Part shown: in pieces, positions 16,294-26,047 of the stretch
Numbering within the stretch: position 1 is the first letter of the stretch
Layout: each line of letters begins with the position of its first letter
Assembly (NCBI RefSeq): GCF_007994225.1
Contig: NZ_VLLL01000005.1
Span: 748,359 to 812,358 of the forward strand
Length of the DNA: 64,000 bases
Reading direction: 5' to 3'
Origin: Stackebrandtia albiflava
GTDB lineage: Bacteria > Actinomycetota > Actinomycetes > Mycobacteriales > Micromonosporaceae
Program-made: the position numbers and the translations under genes
The notes under the pieces: model-generated
What the model was told of the DNA's origin: nothing
The model's input: the letters and a program-made list of their open reading frames with translations, nothing else
The model's database searches: none

Positions 16294-18261
16294 GTGGTGC
16301 GTCCATCGTCCGTGGTCAAGAGACTCCTACTGGGTCGTCCATTCCGGTCCGACCGGTTGTCGGAGACCCTGTTGCCCAAGCGTGTCGCGCTGCCGGTGTT
16401 CGCCTCCGACGCGATGTCCTCGGTGGCCTACGCACCCGAACAGATCTTCCTGACCCTGTCGGTCGCCGGTGCCGGTGCCTACCTGTTCAGCGGTTGGATC
16501 GGGTTGGCGGTGTGCGCGGTCATGATCGCGGTGGTCGCCTCGTACCGGCAGAACGTCAAGGCGTACCCCGGCGGTGGCGGCGACTACCAGGTCGCGACCG
16601 TCAACCACGGCCCACGGGTGGGACTGGTCGTGGCGGCGGCGCTCATGGTCGACTACGTGCTGACCGTCGCCGTGTCGATCTCGGCGGCGGCGGCGAACAT
16701 CGGCTCGGCCGTGCCGTTCGTCGCCGAGCACAAGTCGCTGTTCGCCGTGGCCGCGATCGCGTTGCTCGCGGCGATGAACCTGCGGGGCGTCCGCGAGTCG
16801 GGAAGGGCCTTCGCGGTACCGACCTACGCGTTCGTCGTCGGGGTGTTCGGGCTCATCGGCTGGGGCTTGTTCCGGACGGTGGTGATGGGCGAGGAGGTCC
16901 GTGCCGAGAGCGCCGACTTCGACCTGATCACCGAGCAACCGGACCTGGCGGGGGCCGGCCTGGTGTTCCTGATGCTGCGCACCTTCGCCTCCGGCTGTGC
17001 CGCGCTTACCGGGGTGGAGGCCATCGCCAACGGTGTGCCGTCGTTCCGGAAACCCAAGGGACGCAACGCCGCGACGACCCTGTTGCTGATGGGCGCGCTC
17101 GCGGTGGCGATGTTCCTCGGGTTGATCGTCCTGGCGCGGCTGACCGAGGTGAAGATCGCCGAACACCCGGCGTCCGGCCTGGCGGGCACCCCTGACGGAT
17201 ACGTGCAGAAGACGATGCTCGCGCAGATGGCGCACGCGGTGTTCGACGGATTCTCACCGGGGTTCGCGTACGTCACCGCCGTGACCGGTCTGATCCTGGT
17301 GCTGGCGGCCAACACCGCGTTCAACGGCTTCCCGGTGCTGGGCTCGATCCTCGCGTTGGACCGCTACCTGCCGCGGCAGTTGCACACCCGTGGGGACCGA
17401 TTGGTGTACTCCAACGGGATCATCCTGCTCGCCCTGTTCGCCATCGTGTTGGTGATCGGATTCGGCGCCAACGAGACCCGGCTGATCCAGTTGTACATAG
17501 TGGGCGTGTTCGTCTCGTTCGTGCTCTCCCAGAGCGGCATGATCCGGCATTGGAACCGGGTGCTGCGGACCGAGCGGGACACGGCGGGTCGGCGGCGCAT
17601 CCGCCGGTCGCAGCTCATCAACGGGTTCGGCCTGGTGACGACCGCGACGGTGCTGGTGATCGTGGTGGTCACCAAGTTCACCCACGGCGCGTGGATATCC
17701 ATAGTCGCGATGGGGGCCATCTACGTGGCGATGCGCGCCGTCCGGCGGCACTACGACTCGGTGGCGGACGAACTGCGCCCGCGTGACTCGCGTCCGCCGC
17801 TGCCGGCGCGCAACCACGTCGTCGTACTGGTGAGCCGGCTCCACCAGCCCGTGATCCGTGCCCTGATGTTCGCCAAGGCCACCCGCCCGGACACGTTGAC
17901 CGCGTTGACCGTCAACGTCGACGACGCGGAGACCCGCGCGTTGCAGGCCGAGTGGGAGCGGCTGAAGATATCCGTACCGTTGACGGTGGTGGACTCGCCC
18001 TACCGCGAGATCACCGGTCCCATCGTCGACCACGTGAAGTCGATGCGGCGGGACGCCCCCCGCGACCTGGTGACGGTGTTCATCCCGGAGTACGTGGTGG
18101 GGCACTGGTGGGAGAACCTGTTGCACAATCAGAGCGCGTTGCGGATCCGCAGCCGGCTCCGGTACGAGCGGGGTGTCATGTTGACCAGTGTGCCGTGGCA
18201 GCTGGAGTCGAGTGCGAGCCGGGATCTGGACCGGCTCGACGACCGATTGGCGGGTAGATGA
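16294..18261 (+). CDS. APC-superfamily transporter, KimA-like (probable K+ importer)
   Basis: A 655-residue protein with about 12 membrane helices in the first 480 residues, beginning LPVFASDAMSSVAYAPEQI (APC unwound-helix signature), followed by a cytosolic C-terminal domain from about residue 505 (LPARNHVVVLVSRLHQPVIR) with a universal-stress-protein-like fold. This architecture is that of KimA, the proton-coupled K+ importer of Bacillus, rather than of simple amino-acid permeases. The divergent ceoB/ceoC genes support a potassium role. Start is GTG. The next gene overlaps its stop by ATGA. Confidence 0.78.
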   Translation: MVRPSSVVKRLLLGRPFRSDRLSETLLPKRVALPVFASDAMSSVAYAPEQIFLTLSVAGAGAYLFSGWIGLAVCAVMIAVVASYRQNVKAYPGGGGDYQVATVNHGPRVGLVVAAALMVDYVLTVAVSISAAAANIGSAVPFVAEHKSLFAVAAIALLAAMNLRGVRESGRAFAVPTYAFVVGVFGLIGWGLFRTVVMGEEVRAESADFDLITEQPDLAGAGLVFLMLRTFASGCAALTGVEAIANGVPSFRKPKGRNAATTLLLMGALAVAMFLGLIVLARLTEVKIAEHPASGLAGTPDGYVQKTMLAQMAHAVFDGFSPGFAYVTAVTGLILVLAANTAFNGFPVLGSILALDRYLPRQLHTRGDRLVYSNGIILLALFAIVLVIGFGANETRLIQLYIVGVFVSFVLSQSGMIRHWNRVLRTERDTAGRRRIRRSQLINGFGLVTTATVLVIVVVTKFTHGAWISIVAMGAIYVAMRAVRRHYDSVADELRPRDSRPPLPARNHVVVLVSRLHQPVIRALMFAKATRPDTLTALTVNVDDAETRALQAEWERLKISVPLTVVDSPYREITGPIVDHVKSMRRDAPRDLVTVFIPEYVVGHWWENLLHNQSALRIRSRLRYERGVMLTSVPWQLESSASRDLDRLDDRLAGR

Positions 18262-19436
18262 TCGTTGAGGTGGGGCCGGTCGCGCACGGCGGGCACTGTG
18301 TGGCACGCGCCGACGGCCGGGTGATCTTCGTGCGGCACGCCCTGCCCGGGGAACGGGTGCGCGTCCACGTGACCGAACGACGGAAGGGGTACTGGCGCGC
18401 CGACGCCGTCGAGGTGATCGAGGCGTCGCCGGATCGGGTGAAGCCGCCGTGCCCCTACGCCGGGGTGTGCGGTGGATGCGACCTCCAGCACGTGTCGGCG
18501 GAGGGGCAGACGTCCTGGAAGACCGACGTCCTGCGTGAGCAGTTGACCCGACTGGGCGGACTGTCGGGGGACGAGGCCGCGGCGCACCGGGTGGAGGCGC
18601 TGCCCGGCGGGTTGTTGGGGTGGCGCACCCGGATGCAGTACGCGGTCGACGCCGCTGGTCGTCCGGGGCTGCGGGAACACCGGTCTCGGACCGTCGTACC
18701 GATCGACAGGTGCCTGATAGCCGACGAGCGGATCCAGGAGACCGACGTGTTGGCGCGGCGGTGGCGGGGTTCCGGCGTGGTCGGGGTCGCCATCGGTGAC
18801 GAGGACGGACCGGCGGTGTACACGCAGCGCGACCGCCGGGGCGCCGCGCGCCCGGTGAGCGGACCGGCCCGGGTGCGGCAGCTCGTCGCCGGGCACTGGT
18901 TCTCACCGACTCCGGAGGCGTTCTGGCAGGTACACGTCCTGGCCGCCGACGTCTTCCTGGCCACGGCCATCGATCTGGTGCGCCCCAAGGACGGCGAGAC
19001 CTGCTGGGACCTGTACGCCGGTGCCGGGCTGTTCGCCGCCGGTCTCGCCGACGCGGTGGGGCCGGCGGGCCGGGTGTTCGCCGTGGAGTCGGACCCGCGC
19101 GGTGACACCGCCGCCAACCTCGCGGACCTGCCGCAGGTGACGGTGGTTCCCGGTCAGGTGGAGGACGCGGTGGCCGAGCTGTCCGCTCCCGACGTGGTCG
19201 TGTTGGACCCGCCGCGAAGTGGCGCGGGCGCGGCGGTGGTCGACGTGGTGGCCCGGGCGGCTCCGCGTGCGATCGCCTATGTGGCATGCGATCCGGCCGC
19301 GCTGGCACGCGACCTGCGTACCTTCGCCGCCGCCGGATACCGGCTGACCGGTCTGCGGGCGTACGACGCCTTCCCGATGACTCAGCACTTCGAGACCATC
19401 GCGTTGCTGGAGCCGGAAGGCCGCGGCACGGACTGA
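18258..19436 (+). CDS. TRAM-domain class I RNA methyltransferase (RumA/TrmA-like)
   Basis: A 392-residue SAM-dependent RNA uridine C5 methyltransferase-type protein. An N-terminal TRAM domain (1-60) precedes a 4Fe-4S cluster motif CPYAGVCGGC, the SAM loop DLYAGAGLF near residue 250, VVLDPPRSGAG, and the catalytic cysteine in YVACDPAALARDL; it ends FPMTQHFETIALL. Related to RlmD/RlmC enzymes acting on 23S rRNA. It overlaps the transporter stop (ATGA), the same pairing as Rv2690c/Rv2689c, so the two are one transcript. Confidence 0.9.
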   Translation: MIVEVGPVAHGGHCVARADGRVIFVRHALPGERVRVHVTERRKGYWRADAVEVIEASPDRVKPPCPYAGVCGGCDLQHVSAEGQTSWKTDVLREQLTRLGGLSGDEAAAHRVEALPGGLLGWRTRMQYAVDAAGRPGLREHRSRTVVPIDRCLIADERIQETDVLARRWRGSGVVGVAIGDEDGPAVYTQRDRRGAARPVSGPARVRQLVAGHWFSPTPEAFWQVHVLAADVFLATAIDLVRPKDGETCWDLYAGAGLFAAGLADAVGPAGRVFAVESDPRGDTAANLADLPQVTVVPGQVEDAVAELSAPDVVVLDPPRSGAGAAVVDVVARAAPRAIAYVACDPAALARDLRTFAAAGYRLTGLRAYDAFPMTQHFETIALLEPEGRGTD

Positions 19437-19485
19437 GACACCGGCACCATCCATGATGGAGTCGTGTGGTGGCCGCCGTGCCGCG
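19422..19485. terminator. Possible branched terminator between convergent genes
   Basis: Outer arms CGCGGCACGG and CCGTGCCGCG flank an inner hairpin CCATC-CAT-GATGG. It covers the methyltransferase stop and the short gap to the deaminase-like gene. Confidence 0.35.
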
Positions 19486-19491
19486 ACCCGG

Positions 19492-20478
19492 TCAGGCCGT
19501 GACCACGTCGGCGGCCTGGTGCATCCCGGCGAGGATGCGCGCCCGCCGGGCCGGTGTGGTGAAACCGGCGCGGACGGCGTCGGCGGTCACCTCGGTCAGC
19601 TCGGCGTCGGACAGCCCGAGGGCGGCGGCCAGCCGGTACTCCCCGTCGATCGTGGAACCGAACTGCACCGGGTTGTCGGTGCCCAGGGCCACCGGTACCC
19701 CCGCCGCCGTCAGGCGGGGCAGCGGATGCGAGGCGAGGTCCGGGACCGCGCCCAGGACGACGTTGGCGGACAGGCACACCTCCACCGTGATACGGCGTTG
19801 CGCCAGGAGCCGCAGCAGGCCGGGGTCGTCGACGGCGTGCACCGCGTGACCGATCCGGGTGACGCCGTCGATCTCGGCGACGGCGGCGATGTTGGCGGCC
19901 GAGAACTCTCCCGCGTGGACGGTCACCCCGAGTCCGGCGGCCGTCGCGTCCGCCGCGACCTGCCGGGCGGTGCGCCAGTCGGCCTCGGTGGTGTACGGCA
20001 CCTGTAGCAGGTCGATCCCCGCCAGGCCCGCGGCGGCGGCCTCCGCGCAGGCGTTCGTCATCCGGAACAGCCTCGCGGTGTCGTGCCACAGCGGGACCCC
20101 GACGACCGGTTCGGCGTGGAAGTGCGGGTGCACGCCGCGCACCCGGGATTCGGCCAGCCGGAACAGTTTCATGAACCCGGGGCGCGCCAGGGTGTCGTGG
20201 TCGAAGCGCAGTTCGGTGTAGTGCGAGCCCGCCGCCGCCGACTCTTCGAGGGTGTCGGTGATCCGTTCGAGGAAGGCGACCTCGGTGTCGGCGTGCGCCG
20301 GTGCCGGTGTCGCCTGTGAGATGCGTTGCAGCCGTGCGATTCCGGACGGGTGCTCGGCGACGAGACGGCGTCGCCAGCCGTGCCAGTCGTATGCGGGCCG
20401 GGCGTGCCATCGGGCCAGCACCCGGTCAAGCCGGGGTGACCACTCCTGATGCAGATGGAGATCGGCTTTAGGCAGCAT
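19492..20478 (-). CDS. Adenosine deaminase-like metal-dependent hydrolase
   Basis: A 328-residue TIM-barrel amidohydrolase of the adenosine/AMP deaminase family. Zinc ligands DLHLH are at residues 6-10, catalytic VHAGE near 190, GHAVHA near 212 and the terminal TDNP near 270. It should hydrolytically deaminate adenosine or a related purine nucleoside. The sequence between the first motif and residue 60 ([19 protein letters not shown]) departs from classic ADA, so the substrate may differ. It is divergent from dxs with a short shared promoter region. Confidence 0.8.
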   Translation of the reverse strand: MLPKADLHLHQEWSPRLDRVLARWHARPAYDWHGWRRRLVAEHPSGIARLQRISQATPAPAHADTEVAFLERITDTLEESAAAGSHYTELRFDHDTLARPGFMKLFRLAESRVRGVHPHFHAEPVVGVPLWHDTARLFRMTNACAEAAAAGLAGIDLLQVPYTTEADWRTARQVAADATAAGLGVTVHAGEFSAANIAAVAEIDGVTRIGHAVHAVDDPGLLRLLAQRRITVEVCLSANVVLGAVPDLASHPLPRLTAAGVPVALGTDNPVQFGSTIDGEYRLAAALGLSDAELTEVTADAVRAGFTTPARRARILAGMHQAADVVTA

Positions 20479-20611
20479 TGCCGGATCCTCTCACCGGTCC
20501 GGCGCCGACGGACAGACCGGCGCACGGCGCGTCCGGGCCGGTTTTGCCCGATATCCGACAGATGCCCGGCGTGCCACTTATGTGCGCCGGGGACTCGGGT
20601 GGCGCAACGGA

Positions 20612-20617
20612 TAGACT
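20612..20617 (+). promoter_or_regulatory. -10 element (TAGACT) for dxs
   Basis: TAGACT lies 8 nt before the dxs ATG with no ribosome-binding site between them, suggesting a leaderless or nearly leaderless transcript. Confidence 0.45.
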
Positions 20618-20625
20618 CGCCTGTC

Positions 20626-22551
20626 ATGAAGCCCGAACACGCGACTGGGAACACCGACCTGATCGGCACGATCGGGCGGCTGTCGGATTTCAAGCGACTA
20701 CCCGTGGAGGCGCTGCCCGACCTGGCGGCCGAGATCCGGACGTTCCTGGTCGACCAGGTGTCCCGCACCGGCGGCCACATCGGGCCGAACCTCGGTGTCG
20801 TCGAGTTGACCATGGCGATCCACCGGGTCTTCGACTCGCCGCGTGACCGGGTCGTGTTCGACACCGGCCACCAGTCATACGTACACAAGATCCTGACCGG
20901 CCGCGCGGACGGCTTCGGCCTGCTGCGCAAACGGGGCGGCCTCACCGGCTACCCGTCGCAGGCCGAGAGCGAACACGACCTCGTCGAGAACTCGCACGCC
21001 TCCACGGCGTTGTCCTACGCCGACGGGATCGCTAAGGCGCACGTGTTGCGCGGGGAGAACCGGCACGTGGTGGCGGTGGTCGGTGACGGGGCGCTGACCG
21101 GCGGCATGTGCTGGGAGGCGCTGAACAACATCGCCGCACGCAAGGACCTCCCGCTGGTCATCGTCGTGAACGACAACGGGCGTTCCTACGCCCCCACCAT
21201 CGGCGGCCTCGCCAGCCACCTGTCGACGTTGCGGCTCGACCCGTCGTACGAGCGTCTCCTGGACACCGTGAAGGACACCCTCGGCCGGACGCCGCTGGTC
21301 GGTGGGCCGCTCTTCGAGGCGATGCACGCGGTGAAGAAGGGGATCAAGGACGCGATCGCGCCGCAGGTCCTGTTCGAGGACCTCGGCCTCAAGTACGTCG
21401 GCCCGGTCGACGGCCACGATCTCGACGCCCTGCTCGGCGCACTGGAGTCCGCGAAGAACTTCGGTGGTCCCGTCATCGTCCACGCGATCACCCGCAAGGG
21501 CAACGGATACCAGCCCGCCGAGGAGGACCTGGACGACTGCCTGCACTCGCCGTCGTCGGCGTTCGACCCCGAGACGGGCAAGCCGCTCGCCAAGAGCGCC
21601 CAGAAGTGGACCTCGGTGTTCTCCGAGGAACTGGTGGCGGTTGCCGACGAGCGCGACGACGTGGTCGGCATCACCGCCGCGATGGCGATCCCGACCGGCA
21701 TAGACAAGCTCGCCGACCGGCACCCCGACCGGGTGTTCGACGTGGGTATCGCCGAACAGCACGCCGTGACCAGTGCGGCGGGTCTCGCCATGGGCGGAAT
21801 GCACCCGGTGGTCGCGGTATACGCGACCTTCCTCAACCGCGCCTTCGACCAGGTCCTGTTGGACGTGGCGATGCACCGGCTCGGCGTCACCTTCGTGCTC
21901 GACCGTGCCGGCATCACCGGCCCGGACGGGCCCAGTCACTACGGCATCTGGGACATGTCGGTGTTCCGTGCGGTCCCGGGCATCCGGATCGCGGCGCCGC
22001 GCGACGCCGCGACGCTTCGTGAGGAGTTCCGGGAGGCCGTGGCGGTCGAGGACGGGCCGACCATCGTGAGGTTCCCGACCGGGGCGGTCGGTCCGGACGT
22101 CCCCGCCCTGGAACGGGTCGGAGGCGTCGACGTGCTCGCCACGGGCGAGACGAAGGACATCCTGCTGGTCACGTGCGGGGCCTTCGCCGCGAACGCCCTG
22201 GAGGCGGCGGCCCGCATCGCCGAACACGGTTTCGGCGTGACGGTGGTGGACCCGCGTTGGGTCGCCCCGGTGCCGGCGGCGCTGCTGCCGATGGCCGAGG
22301 AGCACCGGCTGGTCGTGACCCTGGAGGACGGCGTGCGGACCGGCGGGTTCGGCGACGCGCTTGCCAAGGAACTGCGCGACGCCGGGGTGGACACGCCGCT
22401 TCGAGACCTCGGTGTGGCCCCCGGCTGGCACCCGCACGGCAGCCGTGCGGAGTTGCTGGCGGATCTGGAACTGACCGGCCAGGACGTCGCCAGGCGGGTG
22501 ACCGAGGCGGCTCTGAAGCTGACCGACTCGCCCGCGGAGCTTCGCGTCTGA
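20626..22551 (+). CDS. dxs: 1-deoxy-D-xylulose-5-phosphate synthase
   Basis: A 641-residue thiamine-diphosphate enzyme that condenses pyruvate and glyceraldehyde-3-phosphate, the first step of the MEP isoprenoid pathway. The N-terminal half has [14 protein letters not shown] and the ThDP/Mg motif [17 protein letters not shown]; the transketolase-like middle has [18 protein letters not shown] and [18 protein letters not shown]. Length is normal. The first ATG giving [14 protein letters not shown] fits family N-termini; the longer open frame runs into the divergent gene. Confidence 0.95.
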   Translation: MKPEHATGNTDLIGTIGRLSDFKRLPVEALPDLAAEIRTFLVDQVSRTGGHIGPNLGVVELTMAIHRVFDSPRDRVVFDTGHQSYVHKILTGRADGFGLLRKRGGLTGYPSQAESEHDLVENSHASTALSYADGIAKAHVLRGENRHVVAVVGDGALTGGMCWEALNNIAARKDLPLVIVVNDNGRSYAPTIGGLASHLSTLRLDPSYERLLDTVKDTLGRTPLVGGPLFEAMHAVKKGIKDAIAPQVLFEDLGLKYVGPVDGHDLDALLGALESAKNFGGPVIVHAITRKGNGYQPAEEDLDDCLHSPSSAFDPETGKPLAKSAQKWTSVFSEELVAVADERDDVVGITAAMAIPTGIDKLADRHPDRVFDVGIAEQHAVTSAAGLAMGGMHPVVAVYATFLNRAFDQVLLDVAMHRLGVTFVLDRAGITGPDGPSHYGIWDMSVFRAVPGIRIAAPRDAATLREEFREAVAVEDGPTIVRFPTGAVGPDVPALERVGGVDVLATGETKDILLVTCGAFAANALEAAARIAEHGFGVTVVDPRWVAPVPAALLPMAEEHRLVVTLEDGVRTGGFGDALAKELRDAGVDTPLRDLGVAPGWHPHGSRAELLADLELTGQDVARRVTEAALKLTDSPAELRV

Positions 22552-22566
22552 CCCGCCGCACACATG

Positions 22567-22606
22567 ACGGCGGCCCCGTGAACCGATCGGTTCACGGGGC
22601 CGCCGT
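22567..22606. terminator. 40-bp perfect palindrome terminator
   Basis: Arms of 18 bp (ACGGCGGCCCCGTGAACC and complement) meet at GATC, between convergent dxs and the SLT-like gene. No U-tract. Confidence 0.85.
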
Positions 22607-22625
22607 ATGCCGGGGGAGTGCCGGG

Positions 22626-23822
22626 TTACTTGGTCGCGTCGATGATGTCCCAGGCCAGGTCTTCCCACTTGGCGTAGGCGTCGGGGAAGGCCGAGCCCTG
22701 CACGGTCTGGGCGGCGACGGTCAGGTCCATGCCGCTCCAGCCGTCCACGCGCTTGAGGGCGTTGTAGAACGAGGTCGTGGAGTGCTCGACGTCCATGCAC
22801 TCGGCGATGGTGCCCCAGCCGGAGCTGGGCCGCTGCTGGAACAGGCCGACCGAGTCGTGGTCGAAGCCGGTGCCCTGGTGGTCCTCGTCGAGCGAGGCCG
22901 GCATGCCGGTGTTCGCCAGGACCAGGAGCTGGCTCTCCTGCATCGCGGTCGCCAGGGCGACGGCCTGGCCCTTCTCGGAGATGCCCATCTCCTCGCCGAT
23001 CTCGACGATCTCGACGGCGTTGGCCATCTGGTCCTCGCTGAGGCCGCCGACCGGTTCGGGAGCCGTCTCGGCCTCCGGTTCGGTCTCGGGTTCGGCCGGT
23101 ACGGGTTCGTCGGCGGGAGCCGGGGCGTCGCCCTCCTCGGGCGCGGTCCGGTCGTCGGAACGTCCGGCCTGGTCCTCGACGGAACGCTCGGCCGGGGCTC
23201 CGGCCGTGGCGGCCACCGAGCCGTTGTTCGACTCGACGGGCGAGCCCATCAGGCCCAGGGAGATGACGGCCACGACGCCGATGGCGGCGGCGGCGCGCCA
23301 CAGCAGGCCCGCGTCGGAGTCGGCGACCGCGACGCGCCAGGCCGACTTGCCGTCGCCGTCGAGTCGCGCGACGGCCCAGTCCGGCAGGTGACGACGGACG
23401 GTGGCGACGCCACGTCCGGTCGCCTGGCCGAGGGCACTGTTCCTGACGGTGGTCAGGGCGTGGTCACCACGGGCGGACAGCTGCCGGACGATCCGGCTGT
23501 TGGCCGCGGTGGTGGCGTGTCCCCGCACGGCCGACGCGGTACGTCCACCGAACCGGATGGTCCGCACGGCGGGCGTGGTCTTGAGGATGCGGTGGACGAG
23601 GGAGATGATCCGGGGCGCCGTGGTCCGGTATGCGGACTCGATCCGGCGTCCCACCCGTCCGGCGGTCTGCCGGAGGAAGCTGATGACGGTGGCGAGCAGG
23701 GCGCTGGCACGCACGGTGCGGTAGAGACGGTGGGTAACGGTGGCCAGGTCGCTGTTGCGCAGCCAGGCCGGTACACGGGTGGGCACTCCTCGGGGGGTGC
23801 CGGGTTTACGGGTTTCTGGCAT
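22626..23822 (-). CDS. Membrane-anchored lysozyme/SLT-like cell-wall protein
   Basis: A 398-residue protein. The first 170 residues are basic, Arg/Thr-rich and predicted cytosolic; one membrane helix follows at about 177-196 (LLWRAAAAIGVVAVISLGLM), then a Ser/Glu/Pro-rich linker (about 200-270). The C-terminal domain (GLSEDQMANAVEIVEIGEE onward, with AMQESQL and DSVGLFQQRPSSGWG) is the lysozyme-like fold seen in actinobacterial transglycosylase-like proteins; the Glu of MQES may be catalytic. It probably acts on peptidoglycan outside the membrane. The long cytosolic N-terminus is unusual. AAGGTGG precedes the ATG. Confidence 0.75.
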   Translation of the reverse strand: MPETRKPGTPRGVPTRVPAWLRNSDLATVTHRLYRTVRASALLATVISFLRQTAGRVGRRIESAYRTTAPRIISLVHRILKTTPAVRTIRFGGRTASAVRGHATTAANSRIVRQLSARGDHALTTVRNSALGQATGRGVATVRRHLPDWAVARLDGDGKSAWRVAVADSDAGLLWRAAAAIGVVAVISLGLMGSPVESNNGSVAATAGAPAERSVEDQAGRSDDRTAPEEGDAPAPADEPVPAEPETEPEAETAPEPVGGLSEDQMANAVEIVEIGEEMGISEKGQAVALATAMQESQLLVLANTGMPASLDEDHQGTGFDHDSVGLFQQRPSSGWGTIAECMDVEHSTTSFYNALKRVDGWSGMDLTVAAQTVQGSAFPDAYAKWEDLAWDIIDATK

Positions 23823-24311
23823 TCGGCCACCTTAAGCGGCGAACGCGCAGGTGAACAGCCCTGTCGAGCCCGGTGGGCATTGATGTGAATAAATCTGATA
23901 GCCAATCGGCGACCGCGTCCGGAATGCCCCATAAGCCGGTTTCGTGTCATGGCGTGGTCGTTCGTCGCCGTCCGCCCTCGTATGCCCTCGTCCGGCTGGA
24001 TTGTCGCTCTCATCTGAACGGATGAGTTACACGCCGGTAACTCCGTGATGTGATTCGCGTCTCACATCGCCGGAATCGGCGTGACCGCCGCCACGAAACG
24101 GTACGAGCCGGTGTCGCCGAGGCCCGGTCACAGGTCGTAATCTGAACCGGTCACCGCCTCGGATCCGCGAGGTCCGGCCACGCCGGTCCGGTGCCGGCGC
24201 GGGCCTTCGGCCGCCACGGGACGTCGCGCGGCCGACGAGCAGGTCGCGCCGGACGTGCCGAACCCCGGTCACACCGAGTCCACCACACGAGACCCAGCCT
24301 GGGAGTTGCCG
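23823..24311. other. 489-bp divergent regulatory region with overlapping inverted repeats
   Basis: This gap lies between the SLT-like gene and the response regulator. It is AT-richer near 23880-24060. Two perfect inverted repeats share bases: CTCATC-N6-GATGAG (24009-24026) and GAGTTAC-N6-GTAACTC (24024-24043). I checked for the c-di-AMP (ydaO) riboswitch that often precedes actinobacterial cell-wall hydrolases and found none of its conserved core. Confidence 0.5.
24024..24043. promoter_or_regulatory. 20-bp GTTAC/GTAAC operator-like dyad
   Basis: GAGTTAC and GTAACTC flank ACGCCG. The GTTAC/GTAAC halves resemble sites bound by OmpR-family regulators such as MtrA near cell-wall genes. The adjacent OmpR-type regulator or MtrA are the obvious candidates. 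Confidence 0.4.
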
Positions 24312-24989
24312 ATGAGGGTCCTGGTCATCGAGGACGAACACCAGCTCGCCGACGCGATCGCCCGCGGCCTGCGCCGACACGGACTGGCGGTGGACGTCTG
24401 CTACGACGGGGTGTCCGGTCACCGCGAGGCGACAACGACGAGGTACGACGTCGTCGTACTCGACCGCGACCTGCCCGGCATGCACGGTGACCAGGTGTGC
24501 GCCGACCTGACGCGACGTGGCCTGCTGACCAGGGTCATCATGCTGACCGCCAGCAGCACCATCGCCGACCGGGTCCGGGGGCTCAGCATCGGCGCCGACG
24601 ACTACCTCGCCAAGCCCTTCGCCTTCGACGAGTTGGTGGCCAGGGTCAAGGCCCTCGGCCGCCGCGCCACACCGGCGGCCCCGCCCGTCCTGCGGATGGC
24701 GGACGTCGAGCTCGACTCCACCACCCACACCGCGAGCCGGGCCGGGCAACGCCTCGACCTCACACACAAGGAGTTCGGGGTGCTGGAGGAGCTGCTGAAG
24801 GCCGACGGTGCGCTGGTCTCCACCGAGGAACTGCTCGACCGGGTGTGGGACGCCAACACCGACCCGTTCACCACGACCGTGCGGGTCACCATCCGCACAC
24901 TGCGCCGCAAACTGGGTGACCCGCCCCTCATCCACAACGTCCCCAAGGCCGGGTACCGCATCGACCCCGACAGGGCGGTCGCGGAGTGA
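24312..24989 (+). CDS. OmpR-family response regulator
   Basis: A 225-residue two-component regulator. The receiver domain has acidic pocket residues in VIEDEHQ, phospho-acceptor Asp in VVVLDRDLPG (about residue 52), Thr/Ala switch in MLTASS and Lys in LAKPF. The C-terminal winged helix (about 130-225) has RVTIRTLRRKLGDPPLIHNV. GGGAG lies 6 nt before the ATG. The kinase gene overlaps the stop. The target is unknown; the dyad upstream suggests autoregulation and possibly control of the SLT-like gene. Confidence 0.9.
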   Translation: MRVLVIEDEHQLADAIARGLRRHGLAVDVCYDGVSGHREATTTRYDVVVLDRDLPGMHGDQVCADLTRRGLLTRVIMLTASSTIADRVRGLSIGADDYLAKPFAFDELVARVKALGRRATPAAPPVLRMADVELDSTTHTASRAGQRLDLTHKEFGVLEELLKADGALVSTEELLDRVWDANTDPFTTTVRVTIRTLRRKLGDPPLIHNVPKAGYRIDPDRAVAE

Positions 24990-26047
24990 ACTGGATCCGG
25001 GAGGCGCGGCCCAGCCTGCGGCTGCGCCTGGCGCTGTGGTCGGCGGCCTCGGCGGGCGCGGCCGGTGCCGTCGTGTGGCTGTGGGGGCCTCCCCGCGACG
25101 CGGTGTGGGCCGGGGTGGTGCTCGCGATCCTGGTGGCGGGGTCGGCCGTCGGCGGATACCTGCTCGCCGCCCGGGCGCTGCGCCCGTTGCGGGAGATCAC
25201 CGCGACCGCCCAACGGTTGTCGACGAAGAACCTGGACGAACGCATCCGCCTGGTGGGGTCGGGCGGCGAACTGCGTGAGCTGGCCGACACCTTCAACGCG
25301 ATGCTCGACCGGATCTTCGCCTCCTTCCAGGCGCAGCGCAGGTTCGTCGCCAACGCCAGCCACGAACTCCGGACCCCTCTGACGGTGATGCGCACCGAGA
25401 TAGAGGTGGCGCTGTCGAACCCGGAGGACGACGTCGCCGAACTGCGCCACATGGCGGAGGTGGTGCGCGACGGCTGTGCGCGTGCCAACGACCTGATCGA
25501 GTCCCTGCTGTGGCTGGCCCGCGCCGAGGCCGAGGGGGCAAGGCTCAACTCACCGGTGCGCACCGACCTGGCCGACTGCGTGTCGGTGTCGGTGACGGCC
25601 GCGACCATGCTCGCCGACGAACTCGGCCTGTCGCTCGCCAGCGCGCTGGCGCCCGCCCCGGTGGTGGGGGAGCCGAGCCTGTTGGAGCGGGTCGCGGGCA
25701 ACCTCATCGAGAACGCGATCCGCTACAACGTGCCCGGTGGCCGGGTGTGGGTGTTGACCGGAGGCGACGACGAGGTCTCCTGGCTCGTGGTCGGCAACAC
25801 CGGGAAGTCGCTCACCGCCGAGTCGGTGCCGAACCTGTTCGAACCGTTCAACCGGGGAGACACCGCGCGGGTCGGCAGACGCGGTGCGGGCCTGGGCCTG
25901 TCGATCGTGCGGGCGGCGTGTGACGCGCACCGGGGGACGGTGCGGGCGACGCCGGTGCCCGACGGCGGCGGGCTGGAGGTGCGCGTGGAGATACCCACCC
26001 CGCCCGCCGCCGATCACGCCACCGCGATGCGACCCGCGAACCGTTGA
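24986..26047 (+). CDS. Sensor histidine kinase partner
   Basis: A 353-residue kinase with two N-terminal membrane helices (about 15-33 and 37-57) and almost no extracytoplasmic loop; a HAMP domain follows (ARALRPLREITATAQRL), then H-box ASHELRTPLTVMRTEIEV, N-box NLIENAIRYNVPGG, and G-boxes near GRRGAGLGLSIVRA. The tiny external loop suggests that it senses the membrane or an interacting protein. GTG start overlaps the regulator's TGA. Its 3' end overlaps the convergent NRPS gene by 34 bp. Confidence 0.9.
   Translation: MNWIREARPSLRLRLALWSAASAGAAGAVVWLWGPPRDAVWAGVVLAILVAGSAVGGYLLAARALRPLREITATAQRLSTKNLDERIRLVGSGGELRELADTFNAMLDRIFASFQAQRRFVANASHELRTPLTVMRTEIEVALSNPEDDVAELRHMAEVVRDGCARANDLIESLLWLARAEAEGARLNSPVRTDLADCVSVSVTAATMLADELGLSLASALAPAPVVGEPSLLERVAGNLIENAIRYNVPGGRVWVLTGGDDEVSWLVVGNTGKSLTAESVPNLFEPFNRGDTARVGRRGAGLGLSIVRAACDAHRGTVRATPVPDGGGLEVRVEIPTPPAADHATAMRPANR

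Noticed and set aside
20875-23301. 808-codon minus-strand ORF across dxs and the SLT-like gene
   Set aside because: Arg/Gly/His-rich antisense shadow of dxs; codon-position bias belongs to the opposite strand.
23823-24060. c-di-AMP (ydaO/yuaA) riboswitch before the SLT-like gene
   Set aside because: Cell-wall hydrolases in actinobacteria often carry it, but none of the conserved core segments that I remember is present on the minus strand.
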